Of a stretch of 64,000 bases of DNA, positions 1-7,403 are shown one piece after another; the first letter of the stretch is position 1, and each line of letters starts with the position of its first letter. The stretch is from the NCBI RefSeq assembly GCF_014844095.1, contig NZ_CP062163.1, forward strand, positions 3,133,501-3,197,500, written 5' to 3'. This DNA is from Brevibacillus sp. JNUCC-41 (lineage in GTDB: Bacteria > Bacillota > Bacilli > Bacillales > DSM-1321). A program made the position numbers and the translations under genes. Below the pieces are notes generated by a model that did not search any database, was not told the DNA's origin, and worked only from the letters and a program-made list of their open reading frames with translations.

Positions 1-257
1 AATCCGTTCTGTTCCACATATTCTAATGGCTTGTCCTCGTTCATCGGTTCTGAAAGGGGTATTTCACAGGGTACCTGCGACGGGTCACTGTGATAAAAAT
101 AAGGTGTCTCATGGATTCCAATAAATAATTTCACTGGTTTATGACAAATGATACAAGAAAGCTGATCACGTTTTCCTTTTTCAAAAAGTGTCTGCAGCTC
201 ACCAGCTGAAACGGTATGTAAATGTACGATTTCATTGCCAGATTTTGCTTGATTCAT
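1..257 (-). CDS. yjcD: N-terminal part of a YjcD-like UvrD/Rep-type helicase (runs off window)
   Basis: An open frame begins at 257 and runs off the left edge, so only about 85 residues are visible. The start MNQAK is preferred over an upstream in-frame ATG (303) because a GAGG motif lies 11 bases before it. The visible part has CxxC at residues 35-38 and a His near 56, with the pattern V-K-L-x-x-G-x-H between them, which suggests a small zinc-binding N-terminal module. The helicase name is inferred from synteny: in B. subtilis yjcD lies next to yjcF-yjcG-yjcH, which follow here. No helicase motif is inside the window, so the identity is tentative; a CoiA-like zinc module is an alternative reading. 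Confidence 0.5.
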   Translation of the reverse strand, partial: MNQAKSGNEIVHLHTVSAGELQTLFEKGKRDQLSCIICHKPVKLFIGIHETPYFYHSDPSQVPCEIPLSEPMNEDKPLEYVEQNG

Positions 258-409
258 ATAAATGGATACCTCTAATCTATTAAAAATATCGGCAATACTC
301 ATCATACCAGAAGATCAGGAAAAAAGAATGCGGAAATCATGTTTAAATTATGGTTCCGGATGGGTAATTGAATGACAACATTACTATTTAAATATAAGGA
401 GGGGTTACT

Positions 410-706
410 ATGGGATACATAGCACCTGTTACACAATTTGATTATATTCAATATGCTAACCGGACGATCGAAGCTGCAGAGAAAGTAAGAATTGTTAAAG
501 GGACGGCACCCATTCAACCTATCCGTTTTGATCAGATGTTGGAAAGGGAAAGGGAAAGCATTGGAGGATTACTACAAATTCAAGATAATAATCGGGTAAG
601 TACATATGGTGCAGGCACATATAAAGGTCAAATGGGCATGAGGGCAAGTGAAGATTTTACGGCTGGAATGACAGGAAAAGGAAGGTTTATCAACAAAAGT
701 GTCTAG
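410..706 (+). CDS. Conserved small protein of unknown function
   Basis: A 98-residue soluble protein with a strong Shine-Dalgarno AGGAGGGG about 7 bases before the ATG and a clear terminator just downstream (728-750). It has no signal peptide, membrane segment or known motif. The first 20 residues are rich in Tyr, Asn and Gln, and the second half in Gly and Met. It is transcribed away from the helicase fragment on its left. Codon use looks like the neighbouring core genes, so I take it as a real chromosomal gene. I do not recognise the family. Confidence 0.7.
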   Translation: MGYIAPVTQFDYIQYANRTIEAAEKVRIVKGTAPIQPIRFDQMLERERESIGGLLQIQDNNRVSTYGAGTYKGQMGMRASEDFTAGMTGKGRFINKSV

Positions 707-727
707 TTTCTCCATGAAAGACAAAAG

Positions 728-750
728 AGGACACGTGAAGTGTCCTTTTT
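728..750 (+). terminator. Rho-independent terminator after the 98-aa gene
   Basis: AGGACAC / GTGTCCT stem (728-734 and 740-746), 5-base loop, then a T-run. It faces the convergent coat gene at 764-1252, and the weak T-run on the other strand may let it serve both. Confidence 0.8.
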
Positions 751-763
751 GTGTTGATTTTTT

Positions 764-1252
764 TTAAAGAATGTCAATTTCCACGATTAGAGCTAACAAT
801 AGTTGCAGTAATAGTTGGATGTTTAAAGCGACTTGTGCATCAGTGGTTGTAATGTCGATATCACGGCTGTTTTCAACAATTGTTTTTTGGCGCGTGATTT
901 GTTTAACATTAGAAGATTGGATTAATTCTTGAGTGATCCTATCAGCATTATCAGAATCTGAAATGGAAATGCTTACGATGACCGCGATAGCAGCTTGTAG
1001 GGCAGTTTGTAGAGAAAGGGCCGCTTTAACATCCGTTGAAGTGACATTTACATTACAAGAATCTTTAATGTAAATAAGTTCTTCAGAAAGCTGCACTTGA
1101 TTATTATCCTGTTTTGCCTCTTGGTCAATCTGTGTTTCCTCCTCGTTACAGAATCCTGTCAGGGGATGTCTGGAAGCGGAATCTAGAGCTGACCATGATC
1201 TTTCAGAATCATCATGAGTGTTACAATTGCTACGATATACATTTTGGTTCAT
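764..1252 (-). CDS. cotX: Spore coat protein X/V-domain protein (CotX-like)
   Basis: 162 residues, close to B. subtilis CotX (172). Two copies of a CotX/CotV-type module are visible, at about residues 60-105 and 115-162. Each has a D/N-x-D/N-V/I-x-T/V-T-x-T/S-D-x-x-A-A/V-L motif followed by a long hydrophobic Leu/Ala/Ile stretch. CotX-type proteins are insoluble outer-crust components of the spore coat. Shine-Dalgarno AAGGAGG precedes the ATG. A CATA-N3-TA box at 1286-1294 fits mother-cell sigma-K expression. The small gene at 1478-1741 resembles CotW, a natural partner in the cotVWX cluster. Confidence 0.85.
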   Translation of the reverse strand: MNQNVYRSNCNTHDDSERSWSALDSASRHPLTGFCNEEETQIDQEAKQDNNQVQLSEELIYIKDSCNVNVTSTDVKAALSLQTALQAAIAVIVSISISDSDNADRITQELIQSSNVKQITRQKTIVENSRDIDITTTDAQVALNIQLLLQLLLALIVEIDIL

Positions 1253-1285
1253 GTTGTTTTTTCCTCCTTAGGTTTTATTCCCTAT

Positions 1286-1294
1286 TAAAATATG
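1286..1294 (-). promoter_or_regulatory. Sigma-K-like -10 box before the cotX-like gene
   Basis: On the minus strand this reads CATATTTTA, matching CATANNNTA of sigma-K promoters, with an AC-containing -35-like site about 17 bases upstream. It lies about 35 bases before the start codon. Confidence 0.5.
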
Positions 1295-1477
1295 CTTTGA
1301 TGATTAATCGGGTTGGACGAATAAATCAGTTAATTCGTCTATTTTTTAAATACTTAGAGAAAGTATTAGTGTGTGGGGGATGATTAATAAAGAAGCTGGA
1401 GCTTTAGGAATGAAATGTATGTGCTGCTATGTCTCGGTTTACTTATTTCTCGCCAGCAAGTAGGGTGATATGGTGCG

Positions 1478-1741
1478 TCATTTATTTTTGGAATCCGTGA
1501 ATTTATTGTGAATGGAATTTGTAACTGGATTAACATCATGTTCCGTGATGTTCTTTTCTTGGTTAATGATTTTTTGTGATTGCTCTTGTAAATGACGAAT
1601 GGTTTCTTTAAGGTTGTTTTTCTCTCTCTCAGTTAGATCGACTTTTTCCCTTTTGAAACCATATTTTCTCATAGTCCTCGAAACCAGCAGTTCCATCAGT
1701 CTTTTTTGAGACTCCTCCAGATTAAAATCATTGTTACCCAT
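1478..1741 (-). CDS. cotW: CotW-like small spore coat protein
   Basis: 87 charged residues, mostly helical. The central stretch (about residues 20-60) has K-Y-G-F-K-R-E-K, then E-R-E-K-x-N-L-K, then L-Q-E-Q-S-Q-K-I, in the order I remember from CotW, a coat protein that interacts with CotX. Shine-Dalgarno AGGAGGG precedes the ATG, and a sigma-K-like -10 box (CATAGTCTA) lies at 1773-1781. It runs in the same direction as the CotX-like gene but has its own promoter and about 225 bases between them. The name depends on the remembered pattern and context; a profile search should confirm it. Confidence 0.55.
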   Translation of the reverse strand: MGNNDFNLEESQKRLMELLVSRTMRKYGFKREKVDLTEREKNNLKETIRHLQEQSQKIINQEKNITEHDVNPVTNSIHNKFTDSKNK

Positions 1742-1772
1742 AAAATTTTCCCTCCTTCTTGCTTTCTATATA

Positions 1773-1781
1773 TAGACTATG
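1773..1781 (-). promoter_or_regulatory. Sigma-K-like -10 box before the cotW-like gene
   Basis: Minus-strand CATAGTCTA matches the CATANNNTA consensus and is located about 30 bases before the start codon. Confidence 0.5.
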
Positions 1782-1860
1782 CATTTTTGAGGAGATTGCC
1801 ATTGGACGCAAATGGTTTTTTTTTATAAAACGATATATAAGTCCATGAACGAACAAAAAA

Positions 1861-1898
1861 AGCTGTCCAATCAGAAGACTGAAAGGACAGCTTTTTTT
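1861..1898 (-). terminator. Bidirectional terminator of the yjcHGF operon
   Basis: AGCTGTCC (1861-1868) pairs with GGACAGCT (1885-1892). It is flanked by an A-run on the left and a T-run on the right, so it can stop transcription in both directions. Confidence 0.85.
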
Positions 1899-2328
1899 AT
1901 CGTAAAATGGTTTTCTTCATCGTTTTATGAGCAATGCCAGCATCCATGAATTCGTCGGATACGATCTCATACCCTAATTTTGAATAGAAAGGGATAGCAT
2001 GCACCTGGGAATCAAGCTTCAATTGAGGCACTTCCTGCTCGATGGCGTATTCCTCGATGGCATTCATGATCATGGCGCCGGCACCATTCCTACGGCCCGA
2101 GGATAGTACACAAATGCGCTGTACTTTACCGATGTTGTCAATGACCCTGAAGCGGCCGGCACCAATTGGCTGATTCTGCTCATCATATAAAACGAAATGA
2201 GTGGACTCTTGTTCATATTCATCGATCTCTTCTTCAAGAGGGACGTTTTGTTCTTGGACGAACACTTTTTTTCGAATCATATATGCATTTTCAAGCTCTT
2301 GGCTGTTCTCTGCGATTTTTACAAACAC
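1897..2328 (-). CDS. yjcF: GNAT family N-acetyltransferase YjcF
   Basis: 143 residues, the usual single-domain GNAT size. The acetyl-CoA-binding motif is seen as R-I-C-V-L-x-x-x-R-x-x-G-A-G (about residues 70-85), where R-x-x-G-x-G/A contacts the pyrophosphate. The substrate is unknown. The start is GTG, with AGGAG upstream inside the end of yjcG, and only 4 bases separate it from the yjcG stop, so translation is probably coupled. It is the last gene of the yjcH-yjcG-yjcF operon, in B. subtilis order. Confidence 0.85.
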   Translation of the reverse strand: MFVKIAENSQELENAYMIRKKVFVQEQNVPLEEEIDEYEQESTHFVLYDEQNQPIGAGRFRVIDNIGKVQRICVLSSGRRNGAGAMIMNAIEEYAIEQEVPQLKLDSQVHAIPFYSKLGYEIVSDEFMDAGIAHKTMKKTILR

Positions 2329-2332
2329 GAAA

Positions 2333-2848
2333 TCATTCAGCTCCTAATCTAAATGTTTCGTAAACGGTCCATGCCCCGTCTTCAAGTTGATACAGCAAGT
2401 GGACTCGTTTAACCTCTTCTTCATGGCTGATGTCAAGCATACTTAATTGGCCTAAAACATCAGAATGCTCATTATCCGATAAATCTTGAGCGATGGTAAT
2501 ATGCGGGACAAATGCATATTCACTTTCACTTTTTATGAAGTCCTCATTGTTAAGTGCATCATGAAGCTCTTGAAGCCCTTCGGATAATTCCACTTTGAAA
2601 TAAATAGTATTGCTTACGGGTTGGAAAGATTTCGTTTTCGTAACGCTCATCGTAAAAGGGCTGCACTTTTGAGCGATGCCTTTTAATTGTTCCGCGATTG
2701 TTGAAATTTCCATGTCAGTCGCTTCGAACGTTGGTTTAAGCGTCAGATGCGGTGGTATGAAAGCATATTTCGTATCATACCGTTTGCGATAGGAGTTAGC
2801 TAAATCTTGAAGTTTTTTTGAAGGGAAAATTGCAACACCATATTTCAT
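2333..2848 (-). CDS. yjcG: 2H phosphoesterase / LigT-like protein YjcG
   Basis: 171 residues when started at the ATG at 2848, which has a strong AGGAGG 8 bases upstream; this equals the B. subtilis YjcG length. A longer in-frame extension of 22 residues has no ribosome site. Both signature H-x-T motifs of the 2H (2'-5' RNA ligase-like) fold are present: P-H-L-T near residue 36 and P-H-I-T near residue 115. The family acts on 2',3'-cyclic or 2'-5' phosphodiester bonds; the substrate of YjcG is not established. It is encoded between yjcH and yjcF. Confidence 0.88.
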   Translation of the reverse strand: MKYGVAIFPSKKLQDLANSYRKRYDTKYAFIPPHLTLKPTFEATDMEISTIAEQLKGIAQKCSPFTMSVTKTKSFQPVSNTIYFKVELSEGLQELHDALNNEDFIKSESEYAFVPHITIAQDLSDNEHSDVLGQLSMLDISHEEEVKRVHLLYQLEDGAWTVYETFRLGAE

Positions 2849-2938
2849 AAATAAAACCTCCTGATATTTTTTTATTGTTGTATTATAGTTGGACATGTTT
2901 TTACTTGAAACCATCTCAAAGAGATGGTTTCGAGTAAA

Positions 2939-3661
2939 TTAGAACATTTCCAATAGTGCTCGTTTTAAATCTGCCTGCCAGTATTTCCAGGTATGATTAC
3001 CTTCAAATTCTTCATAGAAGCAAGGAAATCCTTTTTGGTTTATTAATTTATGCAATTCCCTATTTGGTTCTATGAAGTTTGCCTTGTTGCCCTCCGTCGT
3101 CGGAACAGCTGTTTCACCAGTCCCGATCACATGATAAAGTTCGAGGAGATGCGGATCCTCAAAATTACGTACAGCGTCCATTACTGCTTCATTGGCAAGT
3201 GGCGACTGCATGATGCATTTCCCGAATGTATGCGGGTACTGCAAAGCGGCCAATAAAGAAACTGTACCGCCAAGAGAGTCACCGATCAAAGTTCGACCAT
3301 GTCCCATTTGATAGGTTGGGAATTCATCATCTAAAAACGGGACAAGTTCATGGGCAAGAAAACGTATGTATGCAATGTGCTGTTCCCCGTCCGGATGATA
3401 TTTGCGCCTGCGGTCAAAGCGGTCTTTATAGGGAATTCCGACAATGATGATATTCTCGATCTCATCGTTCCCTAACAGTTCATCTGCTACCCGACCAATT
3501 CGGCCCATTTGAAAATAATCACGGCCATCCTGAGCAATCACAAGCGAATATTTATACAATGGCGAAAAATTAGCAGGCAAGTAAACAAGCAGTTCCGATT
3601 CTTCTGCTAAAGCTTCGCTTTTAAACATGTACTCTTTAATTGTGCCTTTGCGTAAACTCAT
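2939..3661 (-). CDS. yjcH: Alpha/beta-hydrolase esterase YjcH
   Basis: 240 residues from the ATG at 3661 (Shine-Dalgarno GAGGTG), the B. subtilis YjcH length. An upstream in-frame TTG would add 5 residues but overlaps the ribosome site. It belongs to the esterase D / enterochelin-esterase-like group: the nucleophile elbow G-D-S-L-G-G lies near residue 125 and a terminal catalytic His in G-N-H-T-W near residue 220. It is cytoplasmic, with no signal peptide. It is the first gene of the yjcHGF operon, 90 bases before yjcG, and is divergent from the PgpA-like gene. Confidence 0.85.
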   Translation of the reverse strand: MSLRKGTIKEYMFKSEALAEESELLVYLPANFSPLYKYSLVIAQDGRDYFQMGRIGRVADELLGNDEIENIIIVGIPYKDRFDRRRKYHPDGEQHIAYIRFLAHELVPFLDDEFPTYQMGHGRTLIGDSLGGTVSLLAALQYPHTFGKCIMQSPLANEAVMDAVRNFEDPHLLELYHVIGTGETAVPTTEGNKANFIEPNRELHKLINQKGFPCFYEEFEGNHTWKYWQADLKRALLEMF

Positions 3662-3800
3662 TTTCCCGCACCTCAATGATAAATAATAATGAAAAACAAC
3701 TTACTTGATTATTTTAGCATAGCCTTGCGACTTTTTCCCGTGACAAGAATTTAGAATATAAAATTTTCGTTATATTTTCTAAAAATTTAAATTATAAGGT

Positions 3801-3808
3801 GCTATAAT
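3801..3808 (+). promoter_or_regulatory. Extended -10 promoter of the pgpA-like gene
   Basis: TATAAT at 3803-3808 preceded by TG one base upstream (TGCTATAAT), about 42 bases before the start codon. The -35 region is poor, as expected for an extended -10 promoter. Confidence 0.5.
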
Positions 3809-3850
3809 ACAAGGATATAGAAAAATAATACAAAAAAGGTGGCGAATAAA

Positions 3851-4408
3851 ATGGCAGATGTACATGTACACAGCAGGGAAGTAACAAAGGCGGCTAAACG
3901 AACATTATTGGAGCGCGGTGTCAGTGTAGAGGCAATTGCAAAAATCGTTTATGAATTGCAGATCCCGTACAAAGCTGATCTTAAGCTGGAGGAATGCATC
4001 CACAGCGTTGAGCGTGTCCTGTTGAAAAGGGAAATTCAACATGCCATTTTAGTCGGTGTGGAGCTGGATAAACTGGCAGAGCAAAAAAAGCTATCAGAAC
4101 CCCTGCAATCAATCGTTGAGTCTGATGAAGGGCTATTCGGAGTGGATGAAACGATTGCCTTTGGTGCAGTACTCGGTTACGGAAGCATTGCTGTAACGAC
4201 CTTTGGCCATTTGGATAAAAATAAAATAGGCGTCATACACGAACTTGATAAGAAGCAAGAAGGAATCGTGCATACCTTCCTGGATGATATCGTTGCAAGC
4301 ATTGCCGCGAGTGCCGCCTCAAGGTTAGCTCATCGTCTGAGGGATGAAGAAGAATCGTTAACCGAACAGGAAAAGGACATCCAGGAAGAAGAAGAGTTAA
4401 TAGGTTGA
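3851..4408 (+). CDS. yutG: Phosphatidylglycerophosphatase A family protein (YutG-like)
   Basis: 185 residues. The core (about residues 1-160) resembles the PgpA/YutG family: an N-terminal helix starting around H-S-R-E-V, L-L-E-R-G-V, then D-E-G-L-F-G-V-D-E, G-Y-G-S-I-A and F-L-D-D-I-V-A-S-I. PgpA dephosphorylates phosphatidylglycerophosphate in membrane lipid synthesis; the soluble YutG-type members were assigned to the family by homology. The last 25 residues are a Glu-rich tail. The ATG at 3851 is chosen over an upstream GTG because AAGGTGG then sits at proper spacing. Confidence 0.75.
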   Translation: MADVHVHSREVTKAAKRTLLERGVSVEAIAKIVYELQIPYKADLKLEECIHSVERVLLKREIQHAILVGVELDKLAEQKKLSEPLQSIVESDEGLFGVDETIAFGAVLGYGSIAVTTFGHLDKNKIGVIHELDKKQEGIVHTFLDDIVASIAASAASRLAHRLRDEEESLTEQEKDIQEEEELIG

Positions 4409-4425
4409 ACCTTGATTAACAATCT

Positions 4426-4647
4426 TCATCCAGACCTGTCAAACCTGGCCTTAATGAAGCGGGCAGAAAGGATATTGTCTACTTTAAATGTCCGTTTTGT
4501 CTGCCTTAGAAAACAGAATGCGTGAATATGGCCTGGATAAACCTCAAGCACCTGAATTTTCCGCTGCGTAATCTTACCTTGTTCGGAGAGATAAATTATC
4601 TCCAATGGAGCATTTTCTTCCATATGTTTACGAAGTATATATTTCAT
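4426..4647 (-). CDS. Small WYL-domain protein
   Basis: 73 residues corresponding to a stand-alone WYL-like beta module: I-I-Y-L-S-E-Q-G-K-I-T-Q-R-K-I then L-E-V-Y-P-G-H-I-H-A-F-C, L-R-Q-x-K-R-T-F-K-V-D-N-I-L-S-A. WYL domains are ligand-sensing parts of regulators. This one has no DNA-binding domain, so its role is unknown. It converges with the pgpA-like gene, 17 bases away. Shine-Dalgarno GGAGTGA precedes the ATG. Confidence 0.7.
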   Translation of the reverse strand: MKYILRKHMEENAPLEIIYLSEQGKITQRKIQVLEVYPGHIHAFCFLRQTKRTFKVDNILSARFIKARFDRSG

Positions 4648-4782
4648 TCCCTGTCACTCCTTTGCTGACTTGCTTGCTAACATTATATGCGAACATACGT
4701 TTTGTATGCAAGTGAAAAGGGAACGTTAGTTCTTTTTTTGTTGAGATAAAATATGTCCTTACCAATTAGTCATTACATACGT
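4648..4782. other. Intergenic sequence at the left edge of the accessory island
   Basis: No coding signal seen. The next recognisable item is the decayed tRNA copy at about 4783. Confidence 0.5.
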
Positions 4783-4830
4783 CAAGTTAACTCAGTGGGA
4801 GAACACTTTCTTGACGGGGAAGGCTGGTCG
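4783..4830 (+). pseudogene. Decayed copy of the tRNA-Val D and anticodon arms
   Basis: This stretch aligns nearly base for base with 7228-7274 of the intact tRNA-Val(GAC), sharing CTCAGTGGGAGA, the TTGAC anticodon loop and GGGGAAGG. The T arm and 3' acceptor side have diverged, so no tRNA can fold. It is best read as a relic of a duplicated tRNA end from an earlier insertion or rearrangement at this locus. Confidence 0.55.
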
Positions 4831-4988
4831 TTTTTCACTCTACATACAATTAACGATTTCAAGTCAATAATGCTTACGAGATGAGAAGTTGTCGTGTATC
4901 GATACTATTAGTTCAACCTTAACGACTTTACCAATAATAAACTTCTGAATCACTTTTCTTTCTATTTCAAGAAGGGGGAGGTGATTTT

Positions 4989-5189
4989 TTGTTGCTTGAT
5001 TGGCTTTCAAAAAGAATTATTAAGGGAGACAACTCTCAGTGGTTGCAAAAAAGCCTTTTAATGGACTGGGTGAAAAGGAATGACTCAAATAAAGATATCT
5101 TACCCCAAGGGTGCTCAAGGGTTATCCATAAGGGTACTCCGTCAACGTCTATTCATCCCGTTTTGTTCGCGATTGTGCAGGGTGGCTAA
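4989..5189 (+). CDS. Possible small or remnant gene of unknown function
   Basis: 66 codons from a TTG start with an excellent GGGGGAGGTG ribosome site. The first half looks like an amphipathic coding helix (L-L-D-W-L-S-K-R), while the second half has an ordinary composition and no motif. It lies in the eroded stretch between the decayed tRNA and the C1q-like gene. It could be a truncated gene. I do not recognise it. Confidence 0.25.
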   Translation: MLLDWLSKRIIKGDNSQWLQKSLLMDWVKRNDSNKDILPQGCSRVIHKGTPSTSIHPVLFAIVQGG

Positions 5190-5798
5190 TGTTTTGTAAC
5201 TTCTTCTAACGGTCCTCGCAGAAGTACAAAGCCGCTTCTTCATCATGCCAAACTGAAGTGCATTATGCTTCACCCCATTGTCAGATGGAGAAGGGAGAAC
5301 CTGTTTCCACGATTAACATCCACAAGAATCACTTCCTTATTATTAGTCTCTTAAAGTGAATTTTTGCTAAATGGAATTTTGCATACATTTGGATATCCAT
5401 TTTATAAATCATTGAGCGTCGAGTATAGTACTCAGGGTAACGTTGTTTACGTCAGGTAGATGAAACTGAAAACGGCAGGTGCTAATAAGGGGAGCTGGGT
5501 GTTAGTTTTACCAACTAACGGGAATCAAAGGCGAGATGGAGCCAATTATGGTCAGCAATCCTTTTTTTATTTGTTCACTTTCATTGTTGATATTGAACAA
5601 ATAAAAAAGACCATTTATTGTGTTCTTCTTTAGTGTTTCTTAATGAACTAGCGTCCTGATAGTTAGTGTTTGAAAAAAGTAAGAAGTTAACTTTTTACTA
5701 TTACTTCACCCCTTTTGGTTAACAACCAACCTTCTTGAAAACGTATACTACCCAGTAGATTTTTGCTGTTTTAATTAGATATATTTTTACTTTTGTAC
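5190..5798. other. Eroded island sequence with two inverted repeats
   Basis: No credible gene. Two structures are visible: GTTAGTT-N5-AACTAAC at 5501-5519, related to the palindromes at 9271, 10219 and 10655; and a 15-base perfect inverted repeat (TTTTTTATTTGTTCA with TGAACAAATAAAAAA) within about 5561-5609, which may act as a terminator. Confidence 0.5.
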
Positions 5799-5807
5799 CA
5801 TATTGTA
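5799..5807 (+). promoter_or_regulatory. Possible sigma-K-like -10 box before the C1q-like gene
   Basis: CATATTGTA matches CATANNNTA and lies about 55 bases before the GTG start. The -35 region is not convincing. Confidence 0.3.
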
Positions 5808-5861
5808 CAAACCCCTTTTCCTTTAATGAATAAAATAACCAGAAAATAAAAAAAGGAAAAG

Positions 5862-6638
5862 GTGATTATAATTAAAAATCATTATACTATTTCACATTGT
5901 AATTCCTTTGTAGACACCACATATCTTAATAAGAAATGTAATCAAAAGAAGCCGGATGATTGTCATAGTTGTCATAAGAAGCACAATGACTGTGTATGCG
6001 ATGAAAAGAAAACCGATGAATGTCATTTGTGCCTGAAGAAACATAATGATTGTCACTGTGACCATAAGAAACATAATCTAGTGAGAGCATCTGCGTTTAG
6101 GGCTAATAAGAACACACCACAACTTTACAAAGCCGCGGTTACGCCCTCTGTAAAAGTTTTATACCAAACTGAACAATTTGATTTAGCAAATGAATATAAT
6201 CCTCATATATCAACATTTATTCCAACTGAGAATGGAATTTATGAGATAACCGCAAAAGTTTCATTTTGTCCGTCAAAAAGAAAAAGTGATAATTCCTCAA
6301 AAAACAAAAAAGATAGTTGCAAATGCGATTATTGCAAAAAAAATAGTTGCAACTGTGAGTATTGCAAAAAAAGTCATTCTTCAAAAGACAAAAAAATACC
6401 TTCTTCAAAAGAAGGATATGCCGCCTCCATTTCCATTAACGTAAACGGAGATGATATGGATATTGTTAATGACTTCTTTGGAAAATCAAGACCTATTGGA
6501 CTATCGGTTACTACAATCCTTCAGTTACAAGCAGGAGATCGGGTACAAGTAATATTTAGCGCAGGCGCAAACGGAGAAATTTTAGCAGAGGCACCTTTAA
6601 CCAACTTTCAAGCTGCTAGATTCCCCTCTCCTATGTAA
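5862..6638 (+). CDS. Cys/His-rich protein with a C1q/TNF-like C-terminal domain
   Basis: 258 residues from a GTG start with AAAGGA upstream. Residues 30-75 contain repeated short units of the form C-H-x-C-x-K-K-H-N-D-C-x-C-D. From about residue 75 the protein looks like a C1q-type jelly roll of the kind at the C terminus of exosporium proteins: F-R-A-N-K-N, Y-N-P-H-I-S-T-F-I-P, G-I-Y-E-I-T-A-K-V-S-F, then Q-L-Q-A-G-D-R-V-Q-V and a final N-F-Q-A-A-R-F. A second Cys/Lys/Ser-rich segment (about residues 140-185) is inserted between beta strands of that domain. It is probably a spore-surface or metal-binding surface protein, although no export signal is evident. The function is inferred. Confidence 0.6.
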   Translation: MIIIKNHYTISHCNSFVDTTYLNKKCNQKKPDDCHSCHKKHNDCVCDEKKTDECHLCLKKHNDCHCDHKKHNLVRASAFRANKNTPQLYKAAVTPSVKVLYQTEQFDLANEYNPHISTFIPTENGIYEITAKVSFCPSKRKSDNSSKNKKDSCKCDYCKKNSCNCEYCKKSHSSKDKKIPSSKEGYAASISINVNGDDMDIVNDFFGKSRPIGLSVTTILQLQAGDRVQVIFSAGANGEILAEAPLTNFQAARFPSPM

Positions 6639-6917
6639 AGATCTTTTCCTGTCTTTTCTTTGCTTAAATCTTAGATTGAGCACATAGACATCATATTTGT
6701 TAATTAAAGTTGAGAAAATCTTATATGTAGGAGCCTAGGATTCTCCTCATAATTGGTTAGTTGGACTCTATTCTTAGAAATTTTTGGGTCAAATCCTGCT
6801 GGCTTCTTTTCTTCTTTGACTTTGTTCAAAAAAAAGGTTATCGGGAAAAATAGTAAATTCTATTGAACAAGGCCTAAAAAACAATGACCATACTCAGTGT
6901 CAGCTCCCAGTGTTATG
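6639..6917. other. Non-coding, eroded sequence after the C1q-like gene
   Basis: No gene, RNA or clear terminator recognised. Confidence 0.4.
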
Positions 6918-7030
6918 ACTAAAAGACAACAACAATATCGGACTTCAAAGAAAAGATCCCTTCTCAATTGGGCTTCTTTACGAAAATCTGGAGATAACGG
7001 ATATAGGGAACTCATTAAGATGTAATAGTT
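6918..7030 (+). pseudogene. Possible remnant of a PLP-dependent (group II-type) decarboxylase
   Basis: A 35-codon frame contains W-A-S-L-R-K-S-G-D-N-G-Y-R-E-L-I-K. It resembles the W-A-x-L-R-x-x-G-x-x-G-Y-x-E-x-I block of aromatic-amino-acid/glutamate-type decarboxylases. The frame ends there, and a similar reading may continue in another frame. No other part of the enzyme is present. The identification is weak. Confidence 0.25.
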
Positions 7031-7224
7031 TAAATATTGAACGCATTCTTACAAGCTTTCAACTTTCAAGGATTAACTTCCCAAGCCACTTTACGATAAA
7101 AATTTTTTTAGCAAAACTACTTGTTTTATTTTGAATACCACTATATAATAAATCTTGTCCAGTAAAGAAGTCAGCAACTAATTAAGCTTTAAAAGCAAGC
7201 TCTAAAGAGCTTGATTTACATATT

Positions 7225-7296
7225 GACTTGTTAGCTCAGTGGGAGAGCACTTCCTTGACAGGGAAGGGGTCGTGGGTTCGAATCCCTCACAGGTCA
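7225..7296 (+). tRNA. tRNA-Val (anticodon GAC)
   Basis: A full cloverleaf can be drawn: acceptor GACTTGT with ACAGGTC, D stem GCTC/GAGC, anticodon stem CTTCC/GGAAG with loop TTGACAG, and T arm GTGGG-TTCGAAT-CCCTC (one T-T mismatch), with discriminator A. No CCA is encoded. A terminator follows directly. The integrase gene ends about 100 bases downstream, the usual arrangement of an element integrated at a tRNA 3' end. Confidence 0.85.
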
Positions 7297-7305
7297 TCAA
7301 CTAAC

Positions 7306-7349
7306 AAAGGCATAAATCCTTGGTATAACAAGGATTTGGGCCTTTTTTT
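7306..7349 (+). terminator. Terminator after tRNA-Val
   Basis: AAATCCTTG (7314-7322) pairs with CAAGGATTT (7329-7337). The stem may extend through AAGGC/GGCCTT before a T-run. Confidence 0.8.
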
Positions 7350-7403
7350 ATTTTGTCTTACTGGATGAGTTTAAATCAACTAGAGTGATTTGCTCACATT
7401 TTG

